From assembly GCA_922989275.2 (NCBI GenBank), contig OV277866.1:74498328-74562327 (forward strand): a stretch of DNA of 64,000 nucleotides, in the 5' to 3' direction. The DNA is from Gari tellinella (taxonomy: Eukaryota; Mollusca; Bivalvia; Cardiida; Psammobiidae). The position numbers and the translations under genes are program-made. The notes below the pieces were generated by a model. It made no database searches. It had not been told where the DNA came from and saw only the letters and a list, made by a program, of their open reading frames with translations. Within the stretch, counting starts at the first letter, position 1, and every line of letters begins with the position of its first letter. Of the stretch, positions 34,460-45,157 are shown piece after piece.

Positions 34460-34715
34460 TGGGTTAACCAGACTTCATGGTTATCTCCAGCATCAACATT
34501 GCTTACTAGAATGCTTTGATTCTTATACAGTTATTGCCTGAATGGGCCATTCCAATATCACTCAGCCTAAATTTCACCTTGATCTTATTAAAATTTTGTA
34601 CTTGAGAAAGATTCAGAATCTCGTATCAAAGATATCTGACCCTGAGGGCTTATTGAAGGCAGCATCTTGTTTTGAATTTGGGTATGCACAAAGTATAACC
34701 CTATTATCCTCTTTT

Positions 34716-34821
34716 AACCCATTTCCCCATAAATATGACTGCGCATTCTGCTTTACTTTCAACCTGCTTTAAGTTATCCTCTTTCATTAACACTAGAAAC
34801 AGGCTATGGGGTAATGGGTTA
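34716..34821. mobile_element. Short internally deleted A-family MITE
   Basis: TTAACCCATTTCCCCATAA to GGCTATGGGGTAATGGGTTAA in only 106 bp; the left hairpin arm and its flank are deleted. Confidence 0.7.
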
Positions 34822-35069
34822 AAGTCTATTTTTTCTGCATACACTGTAAAATTTCCACTTTAAGAAATGATAACTTGTATTAGCTCGCCACACAAAAGTC
34901 CAGGTTTGTGAGTAAATCATGGGATGACAGAGTGTCACATTCTACTTTAAGATCACTGTGACCTTGACCTTTGACCTCAATTGTAAAATGTGTGTATGTT
35001 TGTATGTATGTATGTAACTCATTTTGTCCAGGGTATATTTCCCTTACCACAAACCTTCACACACAGACA

Positions 35070-35070
<1 letters not shown>

Positions 35071-35111
<41 letters not shown>
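35071..35111 (+). repeat. Poly-C tract, 41 C
   Basis: Uninterrupted run of C. Length is likely uncertain in any assembly. Similar runs occur at 61341-61368 (28 C) and as 14 G at 57937-57950. Confidence 0.9.
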
Positions 35112-35535
35112 TTTTAAAAGGTCATCATTGGTATAAATAGAATTGAGTGAGGGTATTAGCATCACGCGTCTGCCATGTCTCGTTTTTATGAGAACTATTT
35201 TTTTCAGTGGAGGAATAAATTAAATGTGCTAAAAAGCATATTATGAGCAAATCGTTAATGATGACATTGTTTTGTATAGCTCTACATACAGAAAGTTATT
35301 GTTGCATGAATGAATAAATCAATCTAAATCCATGCTATAGTGGTATAAATAAATACTAATCATATTTCCGTTTTTGCGGGTGTGTTTTTTTTCACCAATG
35401 GAACAAAAGAAACTAATCAGCTATGCATACATTTACTATATCGTCTGTCTGCAATCTGTACTGGCTGAATTTGATGACGATTTCCGTGAGTGAGTTGATT
35501 TTGAAGATATTGATCTTGTTTGTTCGTCAAAACAG

Positions 35536-35695
35536 CCCCAGTCGGAAAAGAAAAATGAACAGGACAACCTAAATCAACCACCAGCCCATAGAAGATTTGC
35601 TGAAGTAGACCCTGATGAGCTATCAACTTTTTTAGTCCCAACTCATAAGGCAACAACCAAGAAAAATACTCGCTGGGGTTTGAAACTATTTCAAA
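35536..35695 (+). CDS. Zinc finger locus, 3' cassette 2, exon A (KIAA1958/Crypton-like start)
   Basis: Acceptor TTGTTCGTCAAAACAG (35535), phase 0; donor GTAAGA (35696) after 53 codons plus 1 nt. It encodes PQSEKKNEQDN...RRFAEVDPDELSTFLV and KKNTRWGLKLFQ, the usual lead into the Crypton-derived KIAA1958/ZMYM-type domain (lysine-rich turn, then W-x3-L-F-x-x-W). The exon has no ATG. The frame also runs upstream through an acidic LAEFDDDFRE to a TGA at 35491, so this acceptor was chosen because it avoids the stop and keeps phase 0. Confidence 0.65.
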
Positions 35696-35749
35696 GTAAG
35701 ACTAAGTTCCTATATATACAGTTATTACTCACACTGTTCATGAATTTTA

Positions 35750-35975
35750 TTAACCCATTACCCCATAGCCTTTGACAGGTAACCACTTAATGCAGGTTGA
35801 ACATAAAGCAGAATGTGCTTTAAGACATATTCTGCTTTACTTTCAGCCTGCAACTACTAGAATATCGAAAATATTTCTTATGGTTCATATTTATGACTAT
35901 ATAAATGGGATTTCTTTCTTCAATGGAGGAATGAATTAGAGGCGTAAAAGATTGTATCATGGGGAAATGGATTAA
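35750..35975. mobile_element. TTAA-type hairpin MITE (A family), reverse
   Basis: TTAACCCATTACCCCATAGCC to ATGGGGAAATGGATTAA; hairpin core at about 35795-35855. Confidence 0.75.
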
Positions 35976-36029
35976 AGTAGAGTTTTATTAAATTTTACAG
36001 CAACTGTTGTAGAATGATAAGCTTTCGTA

Positions 36030-36265
36030 ATGTGCCTTACTCCATAGCCTGTTTCTAGATTTGAAGTCAAGTGACCACTTAAAGCAGGTTGAAAGTAAAG
36101 CATTACTTTCAGTTTTACTTTCAGTCTGCTTTAAGCTTTAATCTGCTGGCATATGAAAAAAAAATTCTTATGATGCATAATCATGACTATAAATTGGAAC
36201 TATTTTCTTCAGTGGATACATAAATCAGAGGCGTAAAAATGAGCATCTATGGAGTAATGAGTTAA
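36030..36265. mobile_element. A-family MITE, worn
   Basis: TTACTCCATAGCCTGTTTC at the left and CTATGGAGTAATGAGTTAA at the right. A further worn copy is at about 36573-36817 (ends TTTACCCATTATCCATAAA and TATGGAGTAAGGGGTTA). Confidence 0.65.
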
Positions 36266-36266
36266 T

Positions 36267-36300
36267 CAGAGACCATACATACATGTATGTATGGTCTCTG
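36267..36300. repeat. 34-bp perfect palindrome
   Basis: CAGAGACCATACATACA is followed directly by its exact complement, with no loop. It lies just past the right end of an A-family MITE. Confidence 0.9.
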
Positions 36301-36944
36301 AGTTAATTAATAAGATTTTTGACTGGGTATGTTCATTTTGTATTTTATAGACTCATCAATTACTTAGCCTGTTTCTAGTTTTGAAAAATATGTTTTCACT
36401 TTCAGTAAAGCAGGTTGAAAGTAGGCCAAATGATACTTTTTAAGCATTCTACATTTCTTTTAATTTGCTTTATGTTATCCTTTGGATATATACTTGAAAT
36501 GCCTCCTGTCTTTTATTGTCAGGACATCCTAGATCGAGACTTCTTTCCACAGTGTAGGAAATATTTAGAGGCCTTTACCCATTATCCATAAATACACCTT
36601 TTTGGGTCATTAATTTACTTCTCCACTGAAGAAAATAGTTCCAATTTATACAGTCATGAATATGTATCTCAAGGAATATTTTCTTTATTCTAGTGGGTGG
36701 TAGCTTAAAGCAGGCTAAAAATTCAGTAGAATGGGCCTTCTACTGTACATTCAACCTGCTTAAAGTAGTCACCTATTTTCAAAACTAGAAACAGGCTATG
36801 GAGTAAGGGGTTACAGGCATATTGATTGAGTAATAGGTTTAGAAATCTTTAGCTTTCCTGCTTAAACCATTTACATGTATTTATGTCATTTATTTGAACC
36901 CTTTAGCCCAATGCCTGTTTCTAGTTTCGAAGACAAGTGACCCC

Positions 36945-37189
36945 TTAACTCTTTGAACCCTAGTCCCACACATTGGCATCCTTTGCAAACAGTGTACATG
37001 TGAAAAGTACACTTGTACTATGTAAACAGTGAAGACCCAGATCAGAGAATCTGATCAGGGTCTTCACTGTTTGTCATAGTGCAAAACATTGACAAATACA
37101 AGTTATACAACCCTCAAAAGTCAGAAATGGACTAGACTTAAATGGAAACTGGAATTGTCCAGTTAAAGTTTCCGGAAGGAAAGAGTTAA
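36945..37189. mobile_element. TTAA-type hairpin MITE (C family), reference copy
   Basis: TTAACTCTTTGAACCC at the left and GGAAGGAAAGAGTTAA at the right; central hairpin GACCCAGATCAGAGAATCTG at about 37025-37077. Further copies: 45751-46001, 22588-22810, and worn ones near 39330-39490, 40790-40990, 43060-43290 and 60690-60873. Confidence 0.75.
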
Positions 37190-37244
37190 GCAGGATGAAA
37201 GTAAAGCAGAATTTGTTTTTAGGTGCATTCTGCTGTAATTTGTA

Positions 37245-37757
37245 GAGGCTCGCAACCGGATTTAGCATTAAAAATAGTAATTTGTAAATATATGTCAAAT
37301 GCATATATAAATGGGTAAGATTTAGTTTAGGATAATAAATTCTGTTAAAAAATGCATTTCAAAAAAAAAAAAGAAGAAGCTCTGGTGGGATTCGAACCCG
37401 TGACCCTCCATGCGGAGACAAACATGAAAAAAAAGGAAACACCTTTACCCACGCGGCTACTGGCGCTCTCTATCTATATGGTAGGGAATTAAAGTACTTC
37501 ACTGGTAGCGATTGATAGTACATTATTCGGCTCGGGTTTATGTCTGAGCCCGTATAGAGAAGCAACAACAACAACTATACCGTTAGCTAATGCTATAGAA
37601 AAACAGTGGAAAATATCTAAAGAAACTAAGATTCGGTGACGATTCTTGTGACTTTTTTTGGACTGATCATATTTTTTTAATGTCAGAAGCCAAATAATGC
37701 CACAAATTTGCTTTTATTTTATTTTGACAAGTACACCATCCGGTTGCGAGTCCCTTT
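37245..37757. mobile_element. TIR element carrying a tRNA-like gene, copy 2
   Basis: GAGGCTCGCAACCGGATT at the left and CCGGTTGCGAGTCCCTTT at the right; the interior matches copy 1 (5766-6313), including GAAGCAACAACAACAAC and TTTTTTTGGACTGATCAT. It has landed in the hairpin of an A-family MITE: the flanks read GCATTCTGC... and ...AACCTGCTCTAAG. Confidence 0.78.
37379..37470 (-). tRNA. tRNA-like pseudogene inside the TIR element
   Basis: On the minus strand GTAGCCGCGTGGGTAAAGG (A-box-like) is followed by a perfect B box GGGTTCGAATCC. A T8 run in the anticodon arm and weak acceptor pairing argue against a working tRNA. It differs from the tRNA-like block of copy 1 more than the surrounding element does. 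Confidence 0.45.
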
Positions 37758-37957
37758 AAACCTGCTCTAAGGTACCATCTGCTTTGGTACAGAAAATATT
37801 TACTACAGTGCATATTTATGACCGTATGAATTGGAATTATTTTTATCAGTGGAGGAATATGTTAAAGGCATAAAAATGTGTAAGGAGTAAGGTATATCTG
37901 GTATTTTCTGCTGCAATAATATTTTGAAAATTTATGAAAAGGCTGTGAATTATTTTC

Positions 37958-38292
37958 CAGGGCTCCAAATAAGAGGGAGTAAATGGGAAAAGTCCAACAC
38001 TTTCTTCTCATTTCAGCACCAAATCCTGTGGTGTTACAGTCTGTTGCTACTCATTAGAATCATCTCGAAGAGACTATTCTAAAGAGTAGTAACACTATAG
38101 GGTTTAATGCAGAAATAATAAGGAGAGAAACTCAATAAGTTTATTCTTTCGTTTCAATCCTTTTCCTAAGTATTGTAAAATAATGTTAGCATGTATAATT
38201 GTAATCATATGTACTTCTGGAAATAAATATGTTTAAACTAATGCAGAAATAAAGATTTTAGATTTGAAAAACTCTCCTTATCTGAAGCCCTG
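37958..38292. mobile_element. hAT-like MITE (H family) with internal insertion
   Basis: Starts CAGGGCTCCAAATAAG and ends CTCCTTATCTGAAGCCCTG. About 135 bp of other DNA lies between two copies of TAATGCAGAAATAA (about 38112 and 38237), so the element is itself interrupted. Confidence 0.7.
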
Positions 38293-39041
38293 ATATTCTA
38301 CTGTTTTTATTTCTGCGCTTCTTTTAAAGCAACGTAATAAAATTCTGTGGATTTGGTTCTTAAGATAGGTTATGAAGGCTAACTTGCTGTGGTTTACATA
38401 TACACAAGCTTCCCTGTAGTCTGTACATCCGACGCAGACTAAAATGCCTAATAACACTGTGTAGAATCTTTCACATGGGCCCGGGGAGCGATGTTGCTTC
38501 ACATGGGATTTTAGTGCTTAAGCGTCAAAGTAAGAGACTAGATGAGTAAAAGCGAATTTTTTTTCTTTAACAAGAACTACTACATGTAGTTGTAAATACT
38601 ATATTGCAGAGAATGTATCAATTATTTATCAATTGCCAGCTAACCAATTTGATAATCCAGAGTTCTCTCATGTTTTACAAACTCCTCAACCCAATGATTG
38701 TTGTCACAGCTTTCAAACATAATGAACACTAATTTTGGTATTTTTCTTTGATATAAATCATTTATACAAAATGAAAGAGTACGATGTTAAATGATATGCA
38801 CTACAGGATTTGACCCCAGTGAGACACATCTACTCATGCTGAAGTGTTTTAAAAACCAGGACACTCTTAATTAACAAACTGGTAATTAAGCTGGCAATTG
38901 ATGAATTATTGCTACATTCCATGCAATGCAAGTATTTACAACTAGCAGTTCTGTATTAAGGAAGAAATATTCGCCACCACGTGCCATGCGGCACCGCTCC
39001 CTCATGTGTTCTACATAGTGAGTAAATGCATTAATGTATAT
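38293..39041. other. Non-coding stretch
   Basis: AT-rich intronic DNA. No repeat family member or exon is recognised. Confidence 0.45.
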
Positions 39042-39293
39042 TTAACCCATTACCCCATAAATACACAGTTTTACGCCTTTAATATATTCCTGTAATGAAG
39101 AAAATAGTTCCATTTTACTCTGCCACAAATGAGAATCATAATAAATATTTTCTATATTCTAGCAGATAATAGCTTAAAGCAGGCCGAAAATAAAGCAGAA
39201 TGTGCCTTAAGGCACATTCTGCTTTACTTTCAACCTGCTTTAAATGGTCAACTATTTTGAAAACTAGAAACAGGCTATGGGGTAATGGGTTAA
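39042..39293. mobile_element. TTAA-type hairpin MITE (A family), intact
   Basis: TTAACCCATTACCCCATAAA to GGCTATGGGGTAATGGGTTAA; perfect hairpin around TGTGCCTTAAGGCACA (about 39170-39240). From 39294 to 39902 there are worn C-type hairpins at about 39345-39405 and 39660-39735, with no gene. Confidence 0.82.
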
Positions 39294-39902
39294 GACGTTT
39301 TATGGCATTTACAAACATCACTTTTGTTCTAAGCAGACAGTGTATACTGAGAGCAAAGGGTCCCTACAGGAATCCTTAGATCAGGATCTGTACTGTTTGT
39401 TGTATTGCAAAATTTAATCCTAAATAGTTAAAACTTGACGAGACTCAGTTTGAAACTGGAATTGTCCATTTTGAAGTTTCAGGGGTCATTAAGCTCATAT
39501 AAATTATGTTGCACCCATGTGAAGATATGAGCCATGCCATGACAAATCAGCCTTGTTGCATTGCAACATTGAACAGACCAAGCACTGTTGCCATTTGAAT
39601 TTGTTCTACACTGCAAATACCGTATATAATACAGCTACATAAAAAAGACTAATGTTGGTGTCAAACAGTGTAGATCAAGACCAGTTTGCGATCTTTGAAG
39701 TGGCGACTGGCCTTGATCTATGCTGTTTGCAATGCAATGAGTCAGGTTTTCTCATGGCACGGGTTATGTGTGTGAACACCTCAATTTTTCAGGAAAATCA
39801 TATTAAGATATTTGATCAAACTATCAGAATTATATCGTTTTCTTAAGAATTGAATTATTTCTTTAAACTACTCATGCATATTTTCATTTGCTTGTATTTC
39901 AG

Positions 39903-40321
39903 GCTGGCACACGTGTGAGTTCGGCAGTGATTTGGACTTTGATGATGTGTCACCCTCTATTTTGGCCGAGAAACTTGCAAAATTTTACTGCGAAGCCAGG
40001 ACCCAAGATGGAAGCTCTGGTGGATATTATGGCATAAACACCCTTAAGAACTTGCGTGGTGCAATAAACCGTCATCTTCAGGACAAAGGGCGAAATGTTG
40101 ACATAGTGAGAGACAAGGAATTTAAGTATCCCAATAGAGTTTTGAATGGTTTTGTAAAATCAATGAAGGCAAGAGGATTATCCAAACCAATTAAACATAA
40201 AGTCAAACCCACTGGCACATCTGACTTGGGGAAGAAAAAGAAGAAAACGAAACCTCCCGTGAACGAGACGCAGTATTGTTGGTTTGACTGGAGGGAACCA
40301 AACAACAAACCTAAATTGTGA
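39903..40321 (+). CDS. Zinc finger locus, 3' cassette 2, exon B (Crypton/KIAA1958-like domain)
   Basis: Acceptor TTGTATTTCAG (39902), entry with 2 nt that complete a Ser codon with exon A, giving LKLFQSWHTCEF; stop TGA at 40319-40321. The peptide has ILAEKLAKFYCEARTQDG, then TLKNLRGAINRHLQDKGRN and NRVLNGFVKSMKARG, the signature of the N-terminal core-binding-like domain shared by KIAA1958, ZMYM2/QRICH1-type proteins and Crypton tyrosine recombinases. The catalytic recombinase domain is absent: the chain ends 80 residues later with a basic KKKKKTK tail and YCWFDW. Spliced to the shared exons it would make a 432-residue protein. Confidence 0.85.
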
Positions 40322-40867
40322 AAAACCAACTAGACTAAATTGGGAAAGTTCTGCCATTGTCCATTTGAAGTTTCAGGGAGGAAACAGAAATAGTTGGGAC
40401 ACATTCTGCTTTACTTTCAGTTTAGTTTAAAACTGATACTACCATCTGCTAGGATCTAGTTAGAATATTTCTCATGATGCATAAACATGACTCTAAAAAA
40501 GGGAACTATTTTCTTCAGTTAAGGCGTAAAAAGGAATTTTTATGGAGTAATTGGTTAATTCTGAGATTGTTTGGATTTCTTCTTATGAAAATTGCCATAA
40601 ATATTTTAACCTTATCATGCTAAGCGTGACTTGACTAACATTTGCAATCAGTTTGGATCCCAATCAGATGCTGCATTACAGTGATTCTAATTTGGATCTA
40701 AGCTGTTTTGTTTTGTGAAATGTTATGAAACATATCAGAATATATTTCAGGAGGGGCTGGGATTATGTCACATCTGAAGCAAACTGTCCAGTTTAACCCT
40801 TTGAATCCTACTTATGCATCATTTGCAAAAAATGTACATGAAAAGAGTTTATAAAAAAAATATGTCC

Positions 40868-40942
40868 TATGCAAACAGTGAAGACCTAGATCAGAGGACT
40901 CCTTGGAGCCCTCTGATCTGGGTCTTTACTGTTTGTCATATA
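40868..40942. repeat. C-family hairpin
   Basis: GCAAACAGTGAAGACCTAG pairs with the complement ending CTTTACTGTTTG; loop around CTCCTTGGAG. It is part of a worn C-family MITE directly before the B-family element. Confidence 0.7.
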
Positions 40943-40980
40943 GCAATGCATTGACTAAAACAACCCTAAGTAATCAACCA

Positions 40981-41193
40981 TTAACCCTTAGCCCGCCAAA
41001 TAAATTGTCGTCTGCTATATTTCTCGTCTGCTTCAAGTTTCAAAGTGCTTCAAAGTTGCTCAAAATTGCTTAAAATGTTGTCCGAGTGTCAAACAGCTTG
41101 GATCCGGATGAGACGCCGAGTTACTCGGCGTCTCACCCGGATCAAAGCTGTTGCATATGGAGCTATAGTCGTGACTGTCAGGCTAAGGGTTAA
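40981..41193. mobile_element. TTAA-type hairpin MITE (B family), copy 1
   Basis: TTAACCCTTAGCCCGCC at the left and AGGCTAAGGGTTAA at the right; central hairpin GATGAGACGCCGAGTTACTC at about 41095-41155. Copies at 42256 and 43762 are about 95% alike by eye, so activity was recent. Confidence 0.85.
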
Positions 41194-42255
41194 ACCATAC
41201 TGGCTCAAAATTGACTCATTGCACAATAGCCTCATACTGACTCATTTTGACACACTTTAATCCACTAGCTTGTATTGAGATAAGCATTGATAACTGTGTA
41301 TCCCCTATAAGTTAATGGGTTAAAACTGACTAGACAAACTTGGAACTGTCCATTTAAGGTTTCAGGGAGGAAAGAGTTAAATTTTATGAAATAAGCACTG
41401 TGAAAATGAAGTTTAAATGATTGAATTTTTCTACATGGCAATATACAGTGAAAAAGACATTGTTCATTCCCATAAAGCAGGATGCCAAATGACATTATTA
41501 CCATAAACAAAGTTAAGTTTTGGTGGAAAAAAATAATAATGTTATAGTTAAAAGGTTAATATAAATTTTCAAGATATTATGTAAAAAAAAATCAGTAGAT
41601 GGGACTGAATAAATTTGTAATAAAGTAAACAATTGTGATTTTATTATTTCGACAATATAATTTTCAGTTTAAAATTAAAATGACACAAAATCCAAAGACA
41701 ATGCAATAAGAGTTTCAGCTTTTGTAAAATTTTGAGGACTTATTCTTATCCAAGTTACAAACAGTTTACAGTCTGATCAGAAGGTTGCCCAGTGTCTGAC
41801 CAGGCTTGAAACTAATTGCATGGACAAACAAATTATGTAATCTTTGCATAAGCACAAAGTAGTATTTGGTTTCTAGTTTTGGAGATGTGACCACTTAAAG
41901 CAGGTTGAAAGTAAAGCAGAATCTGAATGAGACTTACGGCACATTCTGCTTTACTCTCAGCCTGCTTTAAGTTACCACCTGCTAGAATAGGGAAAATTTT
42001 TATGACACATATTCATGACTGTATAAAATGGAACTATTTTCTTCAGTGGAGGAATACATTAAAGGCATAAAAAAACGTATTTAACTATTTATGGTTTAAT
42101 GTTTTCCTCATAACCTGAGCAAAGCTGTGTAATGAAAAAATAAAATAATATGAACCAATTATTTCATTGAAACACTTTTTTTACGCCTCTAAATGTTGAT
42201 ACACTAAGAAGGGTAGTCTCCAGCTAGGAAGTCCTGAATTTTAAATATCAAAGAC
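41194..42255. other. Non-coding stretch with MITE fragments
   Basis: A worn A-family MITE spans about 41870-42105 with its AAAGCAGGTTGAAAGTAAAG hairpin. The rest is AT-rich and featureless. Confidence 0.5.
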
Positions 42256-42469
42256 TTAACCCTTAGCCCGCCAAATAAATTGTCGTCTGCTATATTTCTC
42301 GGTTGCTTCAAGTTTCAAAGTGCTTCAAAGTTGCTCAAAATTGCTGAAAATGTTGTCCGAGTATCAAACAGCTTGGATCCGGATGAGACGCCGAGTTACT
42401 CGGCGTCTCATCCGGATCCAAGCTGTTTGCATATGGAGCTATAGTCGTGAGTGGCAGGCTAAGGGTTAA
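42256..42469. mobile_element. TTAA-type hairpin MITE (B family), copy 2
   Basis: TTAACCCTTAGCCCGCC to GGCAGGCTAAGGGTTAA with a perfect central hairpin GACGCCGAGTTACTCGGCGT. It is followed to 43060 by several worn A-family pieces (hairpin arms at 42500-42560, 42800-42840, 42950-43010). Confidence 0.87.
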
Positions 42470-43407
42470 TTAACAGTACCTTTTAATATCAGACTAAAAT
42501 AAAAGCAGAATTTCGTGTTTGTTTATGAGCATTCTGCTTTATTTCTAACCAGCTTTAAGTAGTAAATAGTTGCTCACAGCAGGCTGAAATTATCCCTTTC
42601 CCCTATAGAAGCGCCTTTTAGTACATTCAATTTATTCCTCCATTGCGGAAAATAGTTTCAATTTATATATTTGTGAGTATCATAAAAAACATTTTATGCC
42701 TCTTATTTATTCCTTCACTGTAGAAAATTGTTAAAATATAGATTTGTAGACAGTAATGAACATGTATGGTATGAATTAATATTTAATGTATCTAAGTAGA
42801 TGGTAGCTAAAACAGGCTGAAAGTAATGCAGAATGTGCCTTAATCCAATCTAAATACGCCTTTTCACGCCTTTTATTTATTCCTTCCAATTTTTACAGCA
42901 AAGAATATGTACCATAAAAGATATTTTCTATATGCTAGCAGATGGTAGCTTAAAGCAGAATGTGCCTTAAGGCCCATTCTGCTTCAGGTTCAACCTGCTT
43001 TAAGGGGACAAATATCTTCTAAAGTAGAGACATGTGCTATGGGGTAATGGGTAAACACATTCAACCCTAGCAATGAGTCTACTTGCCATTTACAAACACT
43101 GTAGTAATGAAGAGTACACTCGTCCTAGCCAAATGGCATATACTAAGATCAGAGGGCTCCTAAAAGACCCCGCTGATCAGGGTCTGCATTGTTTGTCATT
43201 TTGAAAAATAAGGCACAAGTCAGCCCCAAAAATGGACTATTGTAGATTAGTTGAAAACTGGAATTCTTCATTAAAAGTATAATTGGTGAAGGAGTAACGG
43301 TGCATTCTGCTTTATTTTCAACCCAAGGCACTCTAAAATTGTCACTGACAACAGCTCATTTTACAGACTGGTTCACTTGCTGTAACTTAGCTATTAAATG
43401 ATTTCAG

Positions 43408-43896
43408 GCTGAAAAAAGATTGAGGCTTATTCAGACTCGTAACTACGAAGCGACTAAGCGTAAACGAACGTTCCAAACTCGCTGGTTGCAGGACTTTGAG
43501 TGGCTGAGAGAGAAGGACAGTATCAGTTATTGTTATGTGTGTCGCATGCACCCAGAGTTGGCCAGTCAGTCGTCTATCATGTACATTGGCAAGGCTGTAA
43601 CACGCCGTGATACCCTCATTTCACATCAAATGTCAAATAGTCACCAGGCTTGTATGGCCAAATTTCCACAAGGATGTCTCACGTTTACAGATGATTCATG
43701 TGAAATAAAGGATGAGCAATTAAACAGCACAGACACAAAGATTGAGCAGCAACAAGAAGAATTAACCCATAGCCTGCCACTCACGACTATAGCTCCATAT
43801 GCAAACAGCTTGGATCCGGATGAGACGCCGAGTAACTCGGCGTCTCATCCGGATCCAAGCTGTTTGACACTCGGACAACATTTTCAGCAAATTTGA
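43408..43896 (+). CDS. Zinc finger locus, 3' cassette 3: TTF/BED-like zinc domain with MITE-derived tail
   Basis: Acceptor ATGATTTCAG (43407), phase 0, open to TGA at 43894-43896. It encodes KRKRTFQTRWLQDFEWLRE, then CYVC, IGKAVTRRDTLISH and H-x5-H, the CCHH layout of TTF-type/BED-like domains found in ZNF862-like proteins and hAT-type transposases. About 118 residues are gene-like. The last 44 (from LTHSLPLTTIAP onward) and the stop are read through a B-family MITE inserted at 43762. Joined to the shared exons the product would be 402 residues. No convincing donor is seen before the MITE, so this is either a terminal exon capped by a transposon or a broken one. Confidence 0.75.
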   Translation, partial: AEKRLRLIQTRNYEATKRKRTFQTRWLQDFEWLREKDSISYCYVCRMHPELASQSSIMYIGKAVTRRDTLISHQMSNSHQACMAKFPQGCLTFTDDSCEIKDEQLNSTDTKIEQQQEELTHSLPLTTIAPYANSLDPDETPSNSASHPDPSCLTLGQHFQQI

Positions 43897-43975
43897 GCAA
43901 CGTTGAAGCACTTTGAAACTTGAAGCAGACGAGAAATATAGCAGACGACAATTTATTTGGCGGGCTAAGGGTTAA
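43762..43975. mobile_element. TTAA-type hairpin MITE (B family), copy 3, inside a coding exon
   Basis: Reverse orientation: TTAACCCATAGCCTGCC to GGCGGGCTAAGGGTTAA. The first TTAA is read as part of Leu-Thr in the cassette 3 frame. Near identity with copies 1 and 2 points to a young insertion. Confidence 0.88.
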
Positions 43976-44055
43976 CACCTTCACTGCCATGACGTCATCT
44001 GCTTAGACCTTTCCCCCATAGTTCTTATTTTTCAAAATTGAAGAAAGATAGCTGC

Positions 44056-44307
44056 TTAACCCTTTCCCTTATAGAAGCGACTTTTAGCACATGCATTTTA
44101 TTCATCCGCTGAAGAAAATAGTTCCAATATAAACCGTAATGAATATGTGTCATATTTAATACTTTCCTTATTCTAGCTGGTAAAAGCTTAAAGCAGGCTG
44201 AAAGTAAAGCAGAATGCGCCATATGGCGCATTCTGCTTTACTTTCAACCTGCTTTAAGTAGTCACCTATTTTCAAAACTATAAATAGGCTATGGGGTAAT
44301 GGGTTAA
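44056..44307. mobile_element. TTAA-type hairpin MITE (A family, CCCTTTCCC variant)
   Basis: TTAACCCTTTCCCTTATAG to GGCTATGGGGTAATGGGTTAA; hairpin around GCGCCATATGGCGC. Close to the copy at 34207. Confidence 0.8.
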
Positions 44308-44905
44308 AGCAGATTGAAAGTAAAGTAGAATGCACTCTTTACTCCATTGATACTCATTTTATGCATTTTGTTCTTTTTTCATCTGAAGAAAGTATTTCCA
44401 ATTTATACTGTTTCGAACATGTACCACAAAAATAGGTTCTATGTCTTTTAAGTAGGTTGAAAGTAAGGTAAAATGCTTTAAGTGGTTGACTGTTTTCAAA
44501 ACTAGAAATTTAGGTTAACCCCTTCCCCTGTAGTTTTTTTTTTCGGAATTGAAGAAAGATAACTGCTTAAAGCAGGTTGAAAGTAAAGCTGAATTCACCT
44601 TAAGACTTTGCATGCTTGTAAAAATTTTGGTCTGTAAAAAATTGTTTTCTTTAACTGTTCAAAAAATAGAATTTTCTAAAATTTCTTTTTAAAACTCAGT
44701 CAGAGTATCAAACAGTTAGGAATCTGATGAGAAGCACCATTACGCGGCGTCTCATCTGGATCCAAGCTGTTTGCAAATCACTGTTTCACCTATGGTAACA
44801 TGCTAGCATGGTTAGAGTTAAGGCACGTTCTGCTTTACTTAAAATTACTTTCAATCTGCTTAAAGCAATTATCTGTTAGGTTATGAAAATATTTCTTATG
44901 GTGTA

Positions 44906-45157
44906 TTAACCCTTTCCCCCATAGAAGCGACTTTTAGCGTATTTAATTTATTCCTCCGCTGAAGAAAATAGTTCCAGTTTATACCCTCATGAACAATTAC
45001 CATAACAAATATTTTATATAGCCTAACAGATGGTAGTTTAAAGCAGGCTGAAAGTAAAGCAGAATGTGCCTTAAGGCACATTCTGCTTTACTTTCAACCT
45101 GTTTTAAGTGATCATCTGTCTTTAATATTATAAATAGGTTATTGGGTAAAGGGTTAT
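44906..45157. mobile_element. A-family MITE, CCCTTTCCC variant
   Basis: TTAACCCTTTCCCCCATAG to AGGTTATTGGGTAAAGGGTTA; hairpin around TGTGCCTTAAGGCACA. Between 44308 and 44905 and from 45158 to 45750 are worn hairpin fragments (including B-type ones at about 44700-44775 and 45570-45635) and no gene. Confidence 0.78.

Noticed and set aside
35071..35111. Telomeric or functional C-rich element
   Set aside because: It is a simple homopolymer; length may be an assembly artefact and nothing around it suggests function.
35417..35656. Minus-strand 79-residue frame
   Set aside because: Antisense of the KIAA1958-like exon; the plus strand carries the recognisable motif order and splice donor.
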